The notes beneath the pieces are model-generated. The model did no database searches and was not told where the DNA came from. It worked only from the letters and a program-made list of their open reading frames with translations. A program made the position numbers and the translations under genes. DNA of 64,000 bases, taken from NCBI GenBank assembly GCA_041674745.1, contig JBAYVD010000007.1, positions 62,001 through 126,000 of the forward strand, in the 5' to 3' direction. The stretch comes from UBA2040 sp041674745 (GTDB taxonomy: Bacteria; Bacteroidota; Bacteroidia; Flavobacteriales_D; Crocinitomicaceae). Shown here one piece after another: positions 49,219-58,730 of the stretch; positions within the stretch are counted from its first letter, which is position 1, and the number at the start of each line of letters is the position of its first letter.

Positions 49219-52218
49219 ATGTTAAAGAAAATCTCTACTTCCTTAAAACTAGCTGGCTTAATTTTTTTCTTATTTACTCTTTTTTTAGGGTTGAGTTTAT
49301 ATAACAAATATGAAATCAACACCATAAAGAGGAATAGCGATAAAATGTACCAAGATGTGATTGATCCCATCATTCAGCTCAGTACCGTTCGGTATAATTT
49401 TGGGAGAGGCATTCGTACCAATGTGAAGCAACTGATGTATATTGATTCGTCTTTCACGCAATCCATCCGCCAAATTCAGCGTTCAAAAGAGGAGGTAAAA
49501 ATCAATTGGGCGGAATATTTGAAAACCAAGCGCAGCGGAGAAGAAGCCATTCTGAATGATGAGTTGGATCAACTTATAAAGGAAGCGGTCATCAAAACAG
49601 ACAACTTAATGGTCATTCTTTCCAAAGAAGACAAGCAGGCCATGCAACAATTTGCCTTACGTGAAGTTTATTTATCGGTAGAAAATGCCGTGGATCACCT
49701 GACGTATTTGATTGAACATTTCAATCAAAATGGGAAGACTTTACGGGTGAAAAATGAGGAATTGTCCCAGAGAAGCAAGTTTTGGTTTGAAATGATCTTG
49801 CTTATCTTCTTGGTGGTGGCTATCGTGTTGAGTTATTTCATCGCCGATGACATTCGTAAACTGGTAGATTCCCTAAGAGCATCCAACAAAAAAATTCAAG
49901 AAAGTGAAATGAAATACCGCTCCGTTTTCGAAAATGCGGGGGATGGTTTGTTTGTTTTGGGAGAGGACAAATTGATCAAAGCAGTGAATAAAAAAGGGGC
50001 AGAGCTTACCGGTTATTCCAACGAAGAATTGATTGGAATGAAACCGGAGACATTGCATTCGATAGAGGATGCAATTGCGAACCCATTTGACTGGTCTATC
50101 TTGCTTTCGGGTGCTTCCGTCATCAACCAACGAAAAATGCTTCGAAAAGATGGTTCTATCGTTGACGTTGAAATGAATACATCCATCCTAGGACACCGCG
50201 AATTGCTCAGTGTTGTTCGGGATACTTCAGAACGATTAAAGTCGGAGAAAGCACAGAAAGTAAGCGAAGAGAAATTCGCTATTGCGGTTATGAGCAGTGC
50301 AGACGCTATTTGCATAACGACTTTTCCAGCGGGTGTTTTCACTGAAATCAATAAATCTTTTTCTGAATTGACGGGTTATGAAAAAGAAGAAATAATAGGA
50401 AAACCACGAGAAAATTTTAATTTCTACAAAGATTCTTCTAAGCGGTCTCAAGTGTTAAAGCAAATTTTAGAGAAAGGATTTGTTGAAAATCAAGAAATTA
50501 TTTTCAAAAAACGAAACGGTGAAGAGATGTTGACTTTGATGACATCTCACTTGTTTTACATCGACGAGGAACCATTTGTATATTCAACGATAAAAGACAT
50601 AACGAAAGAATACGAGGATCATCAGGAATTGCTGCGAATCGAAACCAGAATCACGGAATTAGTTGAATCGACGGAAGCTGTCATCTGGGAATCCAATGCC
50701 CATACTTTCACGGTAAAATATGTTAGTTCCAATGCGGAACATTTGTATGGTTACACAGAAGAAGAATGGTATCAAGACGATTTTTGGTTGAATCATGTGT
50801 ATGAAGAAGATCGTGAGACATCCGTTCAATTCATGCAGGAATTAAAAGCGAATCCAAGATCCTACACTTCGGAATGTCGTTTTTTAACAAAAGATGGACG
50901 CATCGTTTGGATGAAGATGGTAGCGAATCTTCTGTATGAAAATGGTGAACCGCGCTGGTACCGAGGAATCAATTTAGATATAACAGAACAAAAAAGACGA
51001 GAAACCGATTTAATAGAGCTCACCACGCGTTTACAATTGGCGACAAAATCGGCCCATTTGGGTATTTTCGATTTGGATTTAATCAACATGAAACTGATTT
51101 GGGATGAATATTCCTATCAAATTTTTGGAATTACGCCGGATGATACAGCAAACACCTATCGTGCTTTCGCCTATTCCATTCATCCCGAAGATCGGCTTGA
51201 ACTAAGACACTATCACAATTCAGTTGTAGAAAATGGCGGGGAATATTTCGTTATTTTTAGGATAGTATGGCCCAACAGCGAAGTGCGATACATCGAAACC
51301 AACGGCGTTATTCTGAGAGATTCAAAAGGCAAAGCCTATCAAATGATTGGTGTCAACCGTGATATAACGGAAATAACACTGGCACAAGAGCAATTGCTCA
51401 ATGCAAATGAGTTGTTGGAACAAAAAGTGTGGAATCGAACAATGGACCTTCAGACGGCAAACACAAAAATCAATGACAGTATCAACTATGCCCAAAAGAT
51501 CCAATTGGCGCTCTTATCAAAACCGGAAGACTGTGCCGTTATTTTTCCAAAATCTTTTGTGTTGTGGAGTCCAAAAGATGTTGTAAGTGGCGATTTATTT
51601 TGGTGTCATTCAGATGAAAGGTACAATTACATCGCCGCAATTGACTGCACAGGTCATGGTGTTCCAGGTGCCTTGCTGAGTATCGTTGCCAAACAAACAC
51701 TTGATACGATTGTAATTTCCAAAGGAATTATAGAACCAAAAGATATTCTTTTCCAACTGGATGAGGTGATTGTGAACGCGCTGCATCATCACAGTAAATT
51801 GGTGAAGGATGGGATGGATATTGTTTTCTGTCGGATCGAAAAAGCAACGAATTCCATCGAATTTGCTGGTGCTCAGCTTCCTTTGTTGTATCATGATGGA
51901 GAGAGCCTTCTTGAAATTTCAGGAACGAATCTCGGCATCGGTGGCTTTTTACGTCAAAATCAAGTAAAAAGCTTTGAGCAAACACAAATTCAAGGCAAAG
52001 CAGGGGATTTACTGTATTTGACGTCGGACGGGTATTACGCTCAATTTGGTGGAGAAAACGGTAAAAAATTGATGAAAAGAAATTTTAGTAGTTTACTTGA
52101 ATCGGTGGCCTCAAAACCGATCCAAGAACAAAAAGTACTTCTATACAATCATTTGAAAAACTGGCAAGGAAGCGAAGAACAGGTTGATGATATTTTAGTG
52201 GTTGGCATAGAACTTTGA
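49219..52218 (+). CDS. membrane sensor with four PAS domains and a SpoIIE-type PP2C phosphatase
   Basis: The 999-residue protein has a membrane helix at about 10-27 and a periplasmic helical bundle (about 30-188, 4HB-MCP-like). A second helix lies at about 192-209. PAS domains follow at about 225-335, 345-465, 475-595 and 600-725 (IKAVNKKGAELTGYSNEEL; ITKE, DITEQ and DITEI ends). After a short coiled linker comes the SpoIIE/RsbU phosphatase at about 745-999 (VVSGDLFWCH, DCTGHGVPGALLS, TSDGYYAQFGG, QVDDILVVG). Such proteins dephosphorylate anti-sigma antagonists or similar targets in response to a signal. No STAS or RsbW partner is in the window. A paralog follows in tandem. Confidence 0.88.
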   Translation: MLKKISTSLKLAGLIFFLFTLFLGLSLYNKYEINTIKRNSDKMYQDVIDPIIQLSTVRYNFGRGIRTNVKQLMYIDSSFTQSIRQIQRSKEEVKINWAEYLKTKRSGEEAILNDELDQLIKEAVIKTDNLMVILSKEDKQAMQQFALREVYLSVENAVDHLTYLIEHFNQNGKTLRVKNEELSQRSKFWFEMILLIFLVVAIVLSYFIADDIRKLVDSLRASNKKIQESEMKYRSVFENAGDGLFVLGEDKLIKAVNKKGAELTGYSNEELIGMKPETLHSIEDAIANPFDWSILLSGASVINQRKMLRKDGSIVDVEMNTSILGHRELLSVVRDTSERLKSEKAQKVSEEKFAIAVMSSADAICITTFPAGVFTEINKSFSELTGYEKEEIIGKPRENFNFYKDSSKRSQVLKQILEKGFVENQEIIFKKRNGEEMLTLMTSHLFYIDEEPFVYSTIKDITKEYEDHQELLRIETRITELVESTEAVIWESNAHTFTVKYVSSNAEHLYGYTEEEWYQDDFWLNHVYEEDRETSVQFMQELKANPRSYTSECRFLTKDGRIVWMKMVANLLYENGEPRWYRGINLDITEQKRRETDLIELTTRLQLATKSAHLGIFDLDLINMKLIWDEYSYQIFGITPDDTANTYRAFAYSIHPEDRLELRHYHNSVVENGGEYFVIFRIVWPNSEVRYIETNGVILRDSKGKAYQMIGVNRDITEITLAQEQLLNANELLEQKVWNRTMDLQTANTKINDSINYAQKIQLALLSKPEDCAVIFPKSFVLWSPKDVVSGDLFWCHSDERYNYIAAIDCTGHGVPGALLSIVAKQTLDTIVISKGIIEPKDILFQLDEVIVNALHHHSKLVKDGMDIVFCRIEKATNSIEFAGAQLPLLYHDGESLLEISGTNLGIGGFLRQNQVKSFEQTQIQGKAGDLLYLTSDGYYAQFGGENGKKLMKRNFSSLLESVASKPIQEQKVLLYNHLKNWQGSEEQVDDILVVGIEL

Positions 52219-52278
52219 TGGCTACTATTTGGGCCTAAATTTTCAAAATAAAGCTAAGGATTTTCAATCTTTGTTCCG

Positions 52279-52323
52279 AAAAAAAAAGGCAGAATTCTAT
52301 TACACCCGCATTGCCTTTTTTTT
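52279..52323 (+). terminator. terminator after the first PAS-SpoIIE gene
   Basis: An A-run ending in GGCA (52279-52291) pairs with TGCC and a T-run (52312-52323), with a ~20-base loop. The A/T flanks extend the stem and allow weak termination in both directions. Confidence 0.6.
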
Positions 52324-52486
52324 GCCATGTAAATAAACACGCATGATTGCCACAAATTTCCCTTTTCACTTTCTTGCAATGAATTTTCCATGAAAGCAGA
52401 TCTGGTTTTTTTTGAACTTTAAATTTCCAAACTGTTAAAATTTCCGGATTCACCAGTATTAAAACTTATTACTGCTAGAGAAGTGT

Positions 52487-52494
52487 TATTTTTG
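52487..52494 (+). promoter_or_regulatory. -7 box TATTTTTG for the second PAS-SpoIIE gene
   Basis: TATTTTTG, followed by CACCAT, matches TAnnTTTG exactly. It lies 155 bases before the ATG at 52650, implying a long untranslated leader. Confidence 0.5.
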
Positions 52495-52649
52495 CACCAT
52501 AAAATTAATCTAGGTTAAGAACCTGACTTTTTTCCCAAGTAAAAACCTACTAAAATTTTCTTAGTGTTTTGGTAAAATGTATTTCCCAATAATTTCAAAA
52601 ACAGCGGATTTTACCACTCGCTAATCAAATTTCATGTCCAAATACTACC

Positions 52650-55600
52650 ATGTTTAAAAATATCTCCACCTCGCTCAAGTTAGTCGTATTGATATCTTTC
52701 CTACTTAGTCTTTTTCTTGGACTAGGAATTTATAACAAACGAGAAATTACGGCTATAAAAAAGAACAGTGATCGTATGATTACTGAGGCCATTGATCCTA
52801 TCATTCAATTGAGTGAAGTTCGCTATTTAGTCATGCGCGGTGTTCGTACCACCGTAAAGCAACTATTTTACATAGACACGTCCTATGTACGACCAATGAG
52901 CGAAATAGTCCGTTCAAGACAAGAAATAAAAACGATTTGGTCTGCCTATATGCAAACGAAACGAACGGGAGACTGTGCAATCCTTAGTAATGAAACAGAT
53001 CAGCTATTACAGGAAGCGGAAACAAAAGCCAACAATCTCATGGTGGTGCTTTTCAATAAAGACAAACAGGCCATACATGATTTTGCTTTGAGAGAAGCCT
53101 ATATTTCTTTGGAAAAAGCAATTGACAAATTATCAAGGCTTATAGACTACCATGAAAAAATGGGGAATGATCTGCGCATGAGAAATGCGGACTTGTCACA
53201 AAAAAGTAGGCTGCGATTTGAAATCATCTTGAGCATTTTCTTGATGGTCGCGTTGTTTTTGAGTTATTTCATCGTCAATGATATTCGAAAGTTAGTCAAT
53301 TCATTAAAAGCCTCCAACAAAAAAATCAAGGAGAGTGAGTTAAAGTATCGTTCTCTTTTTGAACATGCTGGTGACGGATTGTTCTTGATCGGAGAAGATA
53401 AATTGATTAAAGCCGTCAATAAAAAAGGAGTAGAAATCACGGGTTACTCCCACGAAGAGCTTATAAAAATGAAGCCGGAAACGTTGCATTCCGCAGAAGA
53501 TTCAATCGCAAATCCTTTTAATTGGTCAATTTTATCTACGGGTACTTCTCTTTTGAATCAGCGAAAATTGGTTCGAAAAGACGGGGCGGTACTCGATATT
53601 GAAATGAATTCCACAGTAATCGGTGAAAATGAGTTGCTAAGTGTTGTGCGAGATATTACTGAGCGTTTGAGAGCTGAAAAAGCACAAAAGATAACGGAGG
53701 AGAAGTTTGCCTTGGCCATCAAAAGCAGTTCAGACATTATCTGTATCACTACGTTCCCAGAAGGTGTTTTTGTTGAAATTAATACGGCCTTTTCGGAATT
53801 AACAGGTTATTCAAGTGAGGAAGTAATCGGCCAACCAACAGAAAGTTTTAACTTCTATGTTGATTCGGAAAAAAGGCCAAAGATTTTAAAAGAAATCTTA
53901 GAAAAAGGAGGCGTTCAAAATCAAGAGATTGTTTTCAAGAAGAGAAATAATGAACTCATCACGACTATAATGACTTCCAATTTGTTTTACGTCGATGAAA
54001 AACCATTGGTTTTTTCTACGATCAAAGACATCACAAAGGAAAAATTGGCGCACCAAGAGTTGACACGTGTAGAAACAAGAATCAAAGAGTTGGTAGATTC
54101 AACGGAAGCCGTAATTTGGGAGGCAGATGCGAAAACGTTTGCAATGACCTATGTCAATCCGTATGTTGAAAAATTGTTTGGTTATCCAGTGGAAGATTGG
54201 TATACAGAAAATTTTTGGCAAGAACGTATTTATCCTGAAGACCGTGAAAAAACGATTGCTTATTGTATGAGCGAAACAAAAAAATTAAAATCTCATACTT
54301 TCGAATACCGCTTTATTTCAAGGAGTCAAGAGATATTTTGGGTGAGAGACATCGTACATGTAATAGCCGAAAACGGACAACCGATTTGGCTACGGGGAGT
54401 AATCATTGACATTACAGAAGAGAAAAAAGCCGCGGAAGAATTGGAATTAGCCAATTCACGGTTGAAAAAAATGATCGATTCAACGGATACCGTCATTTGG
54501 GAAGCCAACGCGAAGACACTCCGAATGAAGTTCGTGAGTACCAATGCTGAGAAATTATTCGGTTATGCACAAGAAGAATGGTATTCAAATGATTTTTGGT
54601 TAAATCACGTTTACCATGAAGACCGAGAAAATGCGATTGAATTTCTGGATTCGCTTAGAACCAATCCGCGCTCCTACAACTTTGAGTATCGTTTTGTGAA
54701 AAAATGTGGGGAAGTAATCTGGATGAGAGGTATCGCCAATTTGATCATTGAGAATGGGGCTCCACGATGGTTGCGTGGAATTTCACTTGATATTTCAATT
54801 GAAAAGAAAAAGGAAACCGACTTAATGGAATTGACAACACGCCTTCAATTGGCAACTAAATCAGCTCATTTAGGAATTTTTGATTTGGATTTACGAAATT
54901 TTAATTTAATCTGGGATGATTATTCGTATCGAATATTTGGTCTTACACCTGAAGAGACACCGAATACGATTTTTGCGTTCCTAAAGTCTATTCATCCAGA
55001 AGATCGGAGAGAATTAAGGAAGTACCACAATTCAATTGTTGAAGGTGTTGGCGAATATTTTAGCGTATTCAGAATTTTGTTGCCGAATAAACAAATCAAA
55101 TTTATAGAATCGAGCGCTGTTTTTTTGAGAGATTCAAAAGGGAAAGCGTATCAGATGATTGGTGTCAACCGAGATATAACAGAAATTAAAATGGCGCAAG
55201 AACAATTGCTCAACGCCAACGAAATCCTAGAAGATAAAGTTGCAAATAGAACAATCGATTTGCAAGATGCCAATAAAAAAATAAACGACAGCATCAACTA
55301 TGCGCACAATATTCAAATGGCCTTGTTGACCAAATCGGAAGACTGTTTGAAAATTTTCCCAAAATCTTTTGTGCTGTGGAGTCCGAAAGATGCCGTGAGT
55401 GGCGATTTGTTTTGGTGCCATACGGATGAAAAGTACAATTACATCGCCGCCATTGATTGCACAGGTCATGGCGTTCCTGGAGCTTTGTTGAGTATTGTGG
55501 CCAAACAAACACTTGATACGATCGTTATTTCCAATGGAATTCTAGAACCAAAAGACATTCTTTTCCGATTGGATGAGGTAATTGTCAACTCGCTACACCA

Positions 55601-56030
55601 ACACAGTAAATTGGTGAAAGATGGAATGGATATTGTGTTTTGTCGCATCGAAAAAGCAACGAATTCAATCGAATTCGCAGGGGCTCAGCGTCCTTTGTTC
55701 TATTTCGATGGAGCGACAATTTTGGAATTTCCGGGAAATAAATTGGGCATCGGTGGGTTTTGGAAAGAAAATGAAGTGAAGAGGTTTGAGCAAACGCAAA
55801 TTCAAGGAAAAGCAGGTGACGTGCTCTATTTGTCTTCCGACGGGTATTATGCTCAATTTGGAGGGAAAAATGGTAAAAAACTAATGAAGAGAAACTTTAG
55901 TAATTATCTTTTATCCGTGGCGAATGAACCCATACGCTCGCAAGAGAATTTATTGCGTGACCATTTGATAAACTGGCAAGGAAAAGAAGAACAAGTAGAT
56001 GATATTTTGGTGGTTGGAATTGAATTGTAG
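52650..56030 (+). CDS. membrane sensor with five PAS domains and a SpoIIE-type PP2C phosphatase (tandem paralog)
   Basis: The 1126-residue protein is a close paralog of the gene at 49219, sharing the same two helices, helical periplasmic part and C-terminal phosphatase (DCTGHGVPGALLS, SSDGYYAQFGG, QVDDILVVG). The ~127 extra residues are one added PAS domain. Two adjacent copies of the third PAS are present, beginning IKELVDSTEAVIWEADAKTF and LKKMIDSTDTVIWEANAKTL. The duplicated PAS domains have since diverged, so the sensors probably respond to different signals. Each gene has its own promoter and terminator region. Confidence 0.88.
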   Translation: MFKNISTSLKLVVLISFLLSLFLGLGIYNKREITAIKKNSDRMITEAIDPIIQLSEVRYLVMRGVRTTVKQLFYIDTSYVRPMSEIVRSRQEIKTIWSAYMQTKRTGDCAILSNETDQLLQEAETKANNLMVVLFNKDKQAIHDFALREAYISLEKAIDKLSRLIDYHEKMGNDLRMRNADLSQKSRLRFEIILSIFLMVALFLSYFIVNDIRKLVNSLKASNKKIKESELKYRSLFEHAGDGLFLIGEDKLIKAVNKKGVEITGYSHEELIKMKPETLHSAEDSIANPFNWSILSTGTSLLNQRKLVRKDGAVLDIEMNSTVIGENELLSVVRDITERLRAEKAQKITEEKFALAIKSSSDIICITTFPEGVFVEINTAFSELTGYSSEEVIGQPTESFNFYVDSEKRPKILKEILEKGGVQNQEIVFKKRNNELITTIMTSNLFYVDEKPLVFSTIKDITKEKLAHQELTRVETRIKELVDSTEAVIWEADAKTFAMTYVNPYVEKLFGYPVEDWYTENFWQERIYPEDREKTIAYCMSETKKLKSHTFEYRFISRSQEIFWVRDIVHVIAENGQPIWLRGVIIDITEEKKAAEELELANSRLKKMIDSTDTVIWEANAKTLRMKFVSTNAEKLFGYAQEEWYSNDFWLNHVYHEDRENAIEFLDSLRTNPRSYNFEYRFVKKCGEVIWMRGIANLIIENGAPRWLRGISLDISIEKKKETDLMELTTRLQLATKSAHLGIFDLDLRNFNLIWDDYSYRIFGLTPEETPNTIFAFLKSIHPEDRRELRKYHNSIVEGVGEYFSVFRILLPNKQIKFIESSAVFLRDSKGKAYQMIGVNRDITEIKMAQEQLLNANEILEDKVANRTIDLQDANKKINDSINYAHNIQMALLTKSEDCLKIFPKSFVLWSPKDAVSGDLFWCHTDEKYNYIAAIDCTGHGVPGALLSIVAKQTLDTIVISNGILEPKDILFRLDEVIVNSLHQHSKLVKDGMDIVFCRIEKATNSIEFAGAQRPLFYFDGATILEFPGNKLGIGGFWKENEVKRFEQTQIQGKAGDVLYLSSDGYYAQFGGKNGKKLMKRNFSNYLLSVANEPIRSQENLLRDHLINWQGKEEQVDDILVVGIEL

Positions 56031-56062
56031 TTTTGGTTCGCTAGACTCAGTTCTCAAAAAGG

Positions 56063-57463
56063 TCAATCAAAAATCTTTCCTGGATTCATAATTCCATTCG
56101 GGTCAAAAACCGTTTTTATCCCGCGCATTAGATTCATGGTTACCTCTTCAAAGGCAATATTCATGTAAGGTTTTTGTACCAATCCAATGCCGTGTTCGCC
56201 AGAGATGGTTCCACCCAATTCAATGACCCGTTCAAAAATTTCGCGGATGGCAATCGGCAATTCTTGGTTCCATTTTTCGGCGCTCAAATCACCTTTGATG
56301 ATGTTCACATGCAGATTTCCGTCGCCGGCATGTCCGTAACAAACCGATTTGAAGCCATATTTTGCACCCACCGCTTTTACGTGGTTCAATAATTCGGGTA
56401 AGTAATAACGCGGCACCACGGTATCTTCTTCTTTGTAAACCGAATTGGCTTTTACCGCTTCACCCACTTTTCTGCGGAGTTGCCACAATTTGTCTTTTTG
56501 AGCTTCGCTTTCAGCAAAGAGAATTTCATCGGTTTCAAACTCTTCCAAAACCACCATGATTTTTTCACAATCTTCCATCAAAACGTCTTGGTGAAAACCA
56601 TCCACTTCAATCAACAAATGCGCGGCATGTCGTTCCCCGATGATTACGCTATCGTCTTGCATAAAATCTTTGGTCCACAAAAGTGCGTCACGTTCCATGA
56701 ATTCCATGCCACTTGGCGTAATGCCTGCTTTGAAGATAGAAGCCACCGCACGACAAGCTTCTGCCGCGTCGTAAAAAGGAACCATCATCAACAAGTTGTG
56801 TGTCGGATGAGGAATCAATTTCAAAACGATTTTCGTCACGATTCCGAGCGTTCCTTCGCTTCCAACGATCAATTGCGTCAAGTTGTAGCCCGTAGCATTT
56901 TTTAAGACATTGGCGCCGGTCCAAATCACTTCACCACTGGGCAAAACCATCTCGAGGTTCAATACGTAATCTTTCGTCACACCATATTTCACAGCTTTGG
57001 GTCCGCCGCTATTTTCAGAAATATTTCCACCGATGAAGCAACTTCCTTTGCTCGCAGGATCAGGCGGGTAGAAGAGCCCTTTTTCTTTCACGGCATCTTG
57101 CAACACTTGTGTAATGACACCAGGTTCTGTCGTGACTTGGGAATTATTTTCATCAATTTCAAGAATTTTATTGAACTTTTCCATGCTCACCAAAACGCCG
57201 TTTGCCAATGGAATTGCACCACCCGAAAGTCCAGTTCGAGCACCGCAGGGCGTAACCGGGATTTTCATTTCATTGCAATACCGCAAGATTGCACTGATCT
57301 CTTCAACCTTGTTTGGAATCAGCAGCAATTGCGGCAAGACCAAAATATCTTCCGTGTGATCGTGGCCGTATTCAGCCAATTTTTCTTCATCGATTACACA
57401 TCGATCTCCCAAAAGGTCTTTGAAAAATTGATGACTATTTTGAAATTGTTCGTGCCTTGTCAT
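56063..57463 (-). CDS. FAD-linked oxidase, glycolate oxidase GlcD / D-lactate dehydrogenase type
   Basis: The 466-residue protein has the VAO-type FAD domain with PVTPCGARTGLSGGAIPLANG (split: PVTPCGARTGLSGG and AIPLANGVLVSM) at about 75-105. GSEGTLGIVTKIVLKLI follows near 205. The C-terminal catalytic region has CYGHAGDGNLHVNI and GEHGIGLVQKPYM. The two His-containing motifs and the length fit GlcD/D-LDH enzymes that oxidise 2-hydroxy acids to 2-keto acids. No GlcE/GlcF partner is next to it. It follows the hexapeptide transferase gene by 53 bases on the same strand. Confidence 0.9.
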   Translation of the reverse strand: MTRHEQFQNSHQFFKDLLGDRCVIDEEKLAEYGHDHTEDILVLPQLLLIPNKVEEISAILRYCNEMKIPVTPCGARTGLSGGAIPLANGVLVSMEKFNKILEIDENNSQVTTEPGVITQVLQDAVKEKGLFYPPDPASKGSCFIGGNISENSGGPKAVKYGVTKDYVLNLEMVLPSGEVIWTGANVLKNATGYNLTQLIVGSEGTLGIVTKIVLKLIPHPTHNLLMMVPFYDAAEACRAVASIFKAGITPSGMEFMERDALLWTKDFMQDDSVIIGERHAAHLLIEVDGFHQDVLMEDCEKIMVVLEEFETDEILFAESEAQKDKLWQLRRKVGEAVKANSVYKEEDTVVPRYYLPELLNHVKAVGAKYGFKSVCYGHAGDGNLHVNIIKGDLSAEKWNQELPIAIREIFERVIELGGTISGEHGIGLVQKPYMNIAFEEVTMNLMRGIKTVFDPNGIMNPGKIFD

Positions 57464-57516
57464 GTTGATTTAGTGCAATTGTGAGTTAATTATAATTGAG
57501 CAACCAAAATCGATCA

Positions 57517-58143
57517 TTAATTTGGGTGCTGAGCGTTGGGATCCGAATTCTTTTTAATCGTATTCCATGTATCGTACAAAGTTTCCTGTTTCGGTCGATT
57601 GGCATCCAAGGTTGCTAAGGGTTCGCATGCTTTCCATTCCTCTTGCATTACTTTTGGCAAAGCTTGATAAAGCGCAGTTCCTTTCGTTTTCCAAGTGATC
57701 ATTTCGTCGCTGACTTCTTTGATGATTTTTGCCGGATTGCCAACTAGCAAACTTCTCGCGGGAATTTCCATTTTCGCCGGCACAAAGCAAAGTGCACCAA
57801 TGATGCATTCTTTGCCCATTTTCACATCGTCCATGATAACGGAATTCATGCCAATCAAACAATTTTCGCCAATGTCGCCTCCATGAATAATAGCTCCGTG
57901 ACCAATGTGTGCGCCTTTTCGCAAATAAACGGTTGTACCGGGAAACATGTGAACAGTGCAGTTTTCTTGCACATTGCAACCATCTTCAATGATAATTTGT
58001 CCCCAATCGCCTCGCAAAGCTGCACCTGGACCGATGTAAACATCTTTTCCAATAATCACATTTCCAGTAACCGTTGCCATTGGGTGAACAAAACTACTCG
58101 GGTCGCAAACAGGTTTAAAACCTTTAAATTCGAAAAAAGCCAT
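57517..58143 (-). CDS. hexapeptide-repeat transferase / gamma-carbonic-anhydrase-like protein (PaaY/CaiE type)
   Basis: The 208-residue protein is a left-handed beta-helix built of hexapeptide repeats (ATVTGNVIIGKDVYIGPGAA, LRGDWGQIIIEDGCNVQENC). The histidines HMFPG and HIGHGAIIHGG match the zinc-binding positions of the gamma-carbonic anhydrase superfamily. The extra C-terminal helix (EVSDEMITWKTKGTALYQAL) is typical of the PaaY/CaiE group, reported as thioesterase-like or carnitine-related enzymes. The exact role here is not known. Confidence 0.85.
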   Translation of the reverse strand: MAFFEFKGFKPVCDPSSFVHPMATVTGNVIIGKDVYIGPGAALRGDWGQIIIEDGCNVQENCTVHMFPGTTVYLRKGAHIGHGAIIHGGDIGENCLIGMNSVIMDDVKMGKECIIGALCFVPAKMEIPARSLLVGNPAKIIKEVSDEMITWKTKGTALYQALPKVMQEEWKACEPLATLDANRPKQETLYDTWNTIKKNSDPNAQHPN

Positions 58144-58178
58144 GTAAAGTTATTTCTCCAAATTTACTTATTTTAAGC

Positions 58179-58186
58179 TAAATTTG
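58179..58186 (+). promoter_or_regulatory. -7-like box TAAATTTG immediately before tag
   Basis: TAAATTTG matches TAnnTTTG and ends 4 bases before the ATG of the DNA glycosylase gene. If real, the mRNA would be leaderless. It may equally be chance in A/T-rich sequence. Confidence 0.3.
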
Positions 58187-58190
58187 CTGT

Positions 58191-58730
58191 ATGAGTTATT
58201 GTACCTATTGCGCTCCTTTGCCAGTCGAAGATTTGAACAAAATCTACCACGACACAGCGTATGGTTTTCCTATTAGTGATGACAATGAGCTTTTTGGTCG
58301 TTTAATATTAGAAATCAATCAAGCTGGATTGTCATGGGCTTTGATGCTGAAAAAGGAAAAAGATTTTCGTCTGGCTTTTGATAATTTCTCGATTGCGAAG
58401 ATTGCACTGTATGATGATGTTAAAATTTCAGAATTACTTGATAATTCAGGAATTATTCGCAACCGATTGAAGATAAATAGCGTTATTTTTAATGCGCAGA
58501 AAATTGTTTCTCTTCAAAAAGAATTTGGTTCTTTTGCTGAATGGTTGAATTTTCACCATCCTTTGACCAAGGAAGAATGGATGAAACTTTTCAAAAAGAA
58601 CTTTAAATTCACCGGAGGAGAAATTGTGAATGAATTTTTAATGAGCACGGGCTATTTAAAAGGTGCTCATGATGAAAACTGCACGATTTTTGATACAATA
58701 ATAGATCACAACCCAAAATGGAAAATATGA
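58191..58730 (+). CDS. tag: DNA-3-methyladenine glycosylase I
   Basis: Tag excises 3-methyladenine from alkylated DNA. The 179-residue protein keeps the family zinc ligands: Cys4 in SYCTYC, His in YHDTAYGFP, and the late H-x3-C pair in GAHDENCTIF. The LILEINQAGLSWALMLKK block matches the usual LExFQAGLSWxTILxKR, and RNRLKINSVIFNAQ is the helix-hairpin-helix region. Cys4 requires this start codon. Several usually aromatic positions differ (AYGFP for EWG-P), so it is a divergent member. It overlaps the next gene by 4 bases. Confidence 0.88.
   Translation: MSYCTYCAPLPVEDLNKIYHDTAYGFPISDDNELFGRLILEINQAGLSWALMLKKEKDFRLAFDNFSIAKIALYDDVKISELLDNSGIIRNRLKINSVIFNAQKIVSLQKEFGSFAEWLNFHHPLTKEEWMKLFKKNFKFTGGEIVNEFLMSTGYLKGAHDENCTIFDTIIDHNPKWKI

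Larger units (their letters stand above)
52219..52649. other. 431-bp gap between the two PAS-SpoIIE genes
   Basis: This stretch holds a terminator near 52279-52323 and a -7 box at 52487-52494. No convincing coding frame is present; an open minus-strand frame at 52235-52453 runs across the terminator and has low-complexity content. The leader from the -7 box to the next ATG is about 150 bases and A/T-rich, so it may hold regulatory signals I cannot define. Confidence 0.6.

Noticed and set aside
52235..52453. 72-codon minus-strand open frame between the PAS-SpoIIE genes
   Set aside because: It crosses the A/T-run terminator, has low-complexity content and shows no recognisable start context.
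57464..57516. A/T palindrome between the hexapeptide and GlcD genes
   Set aside because: Short, A/T-only and in a likely shared transcript; no sign of a terminator or operator.
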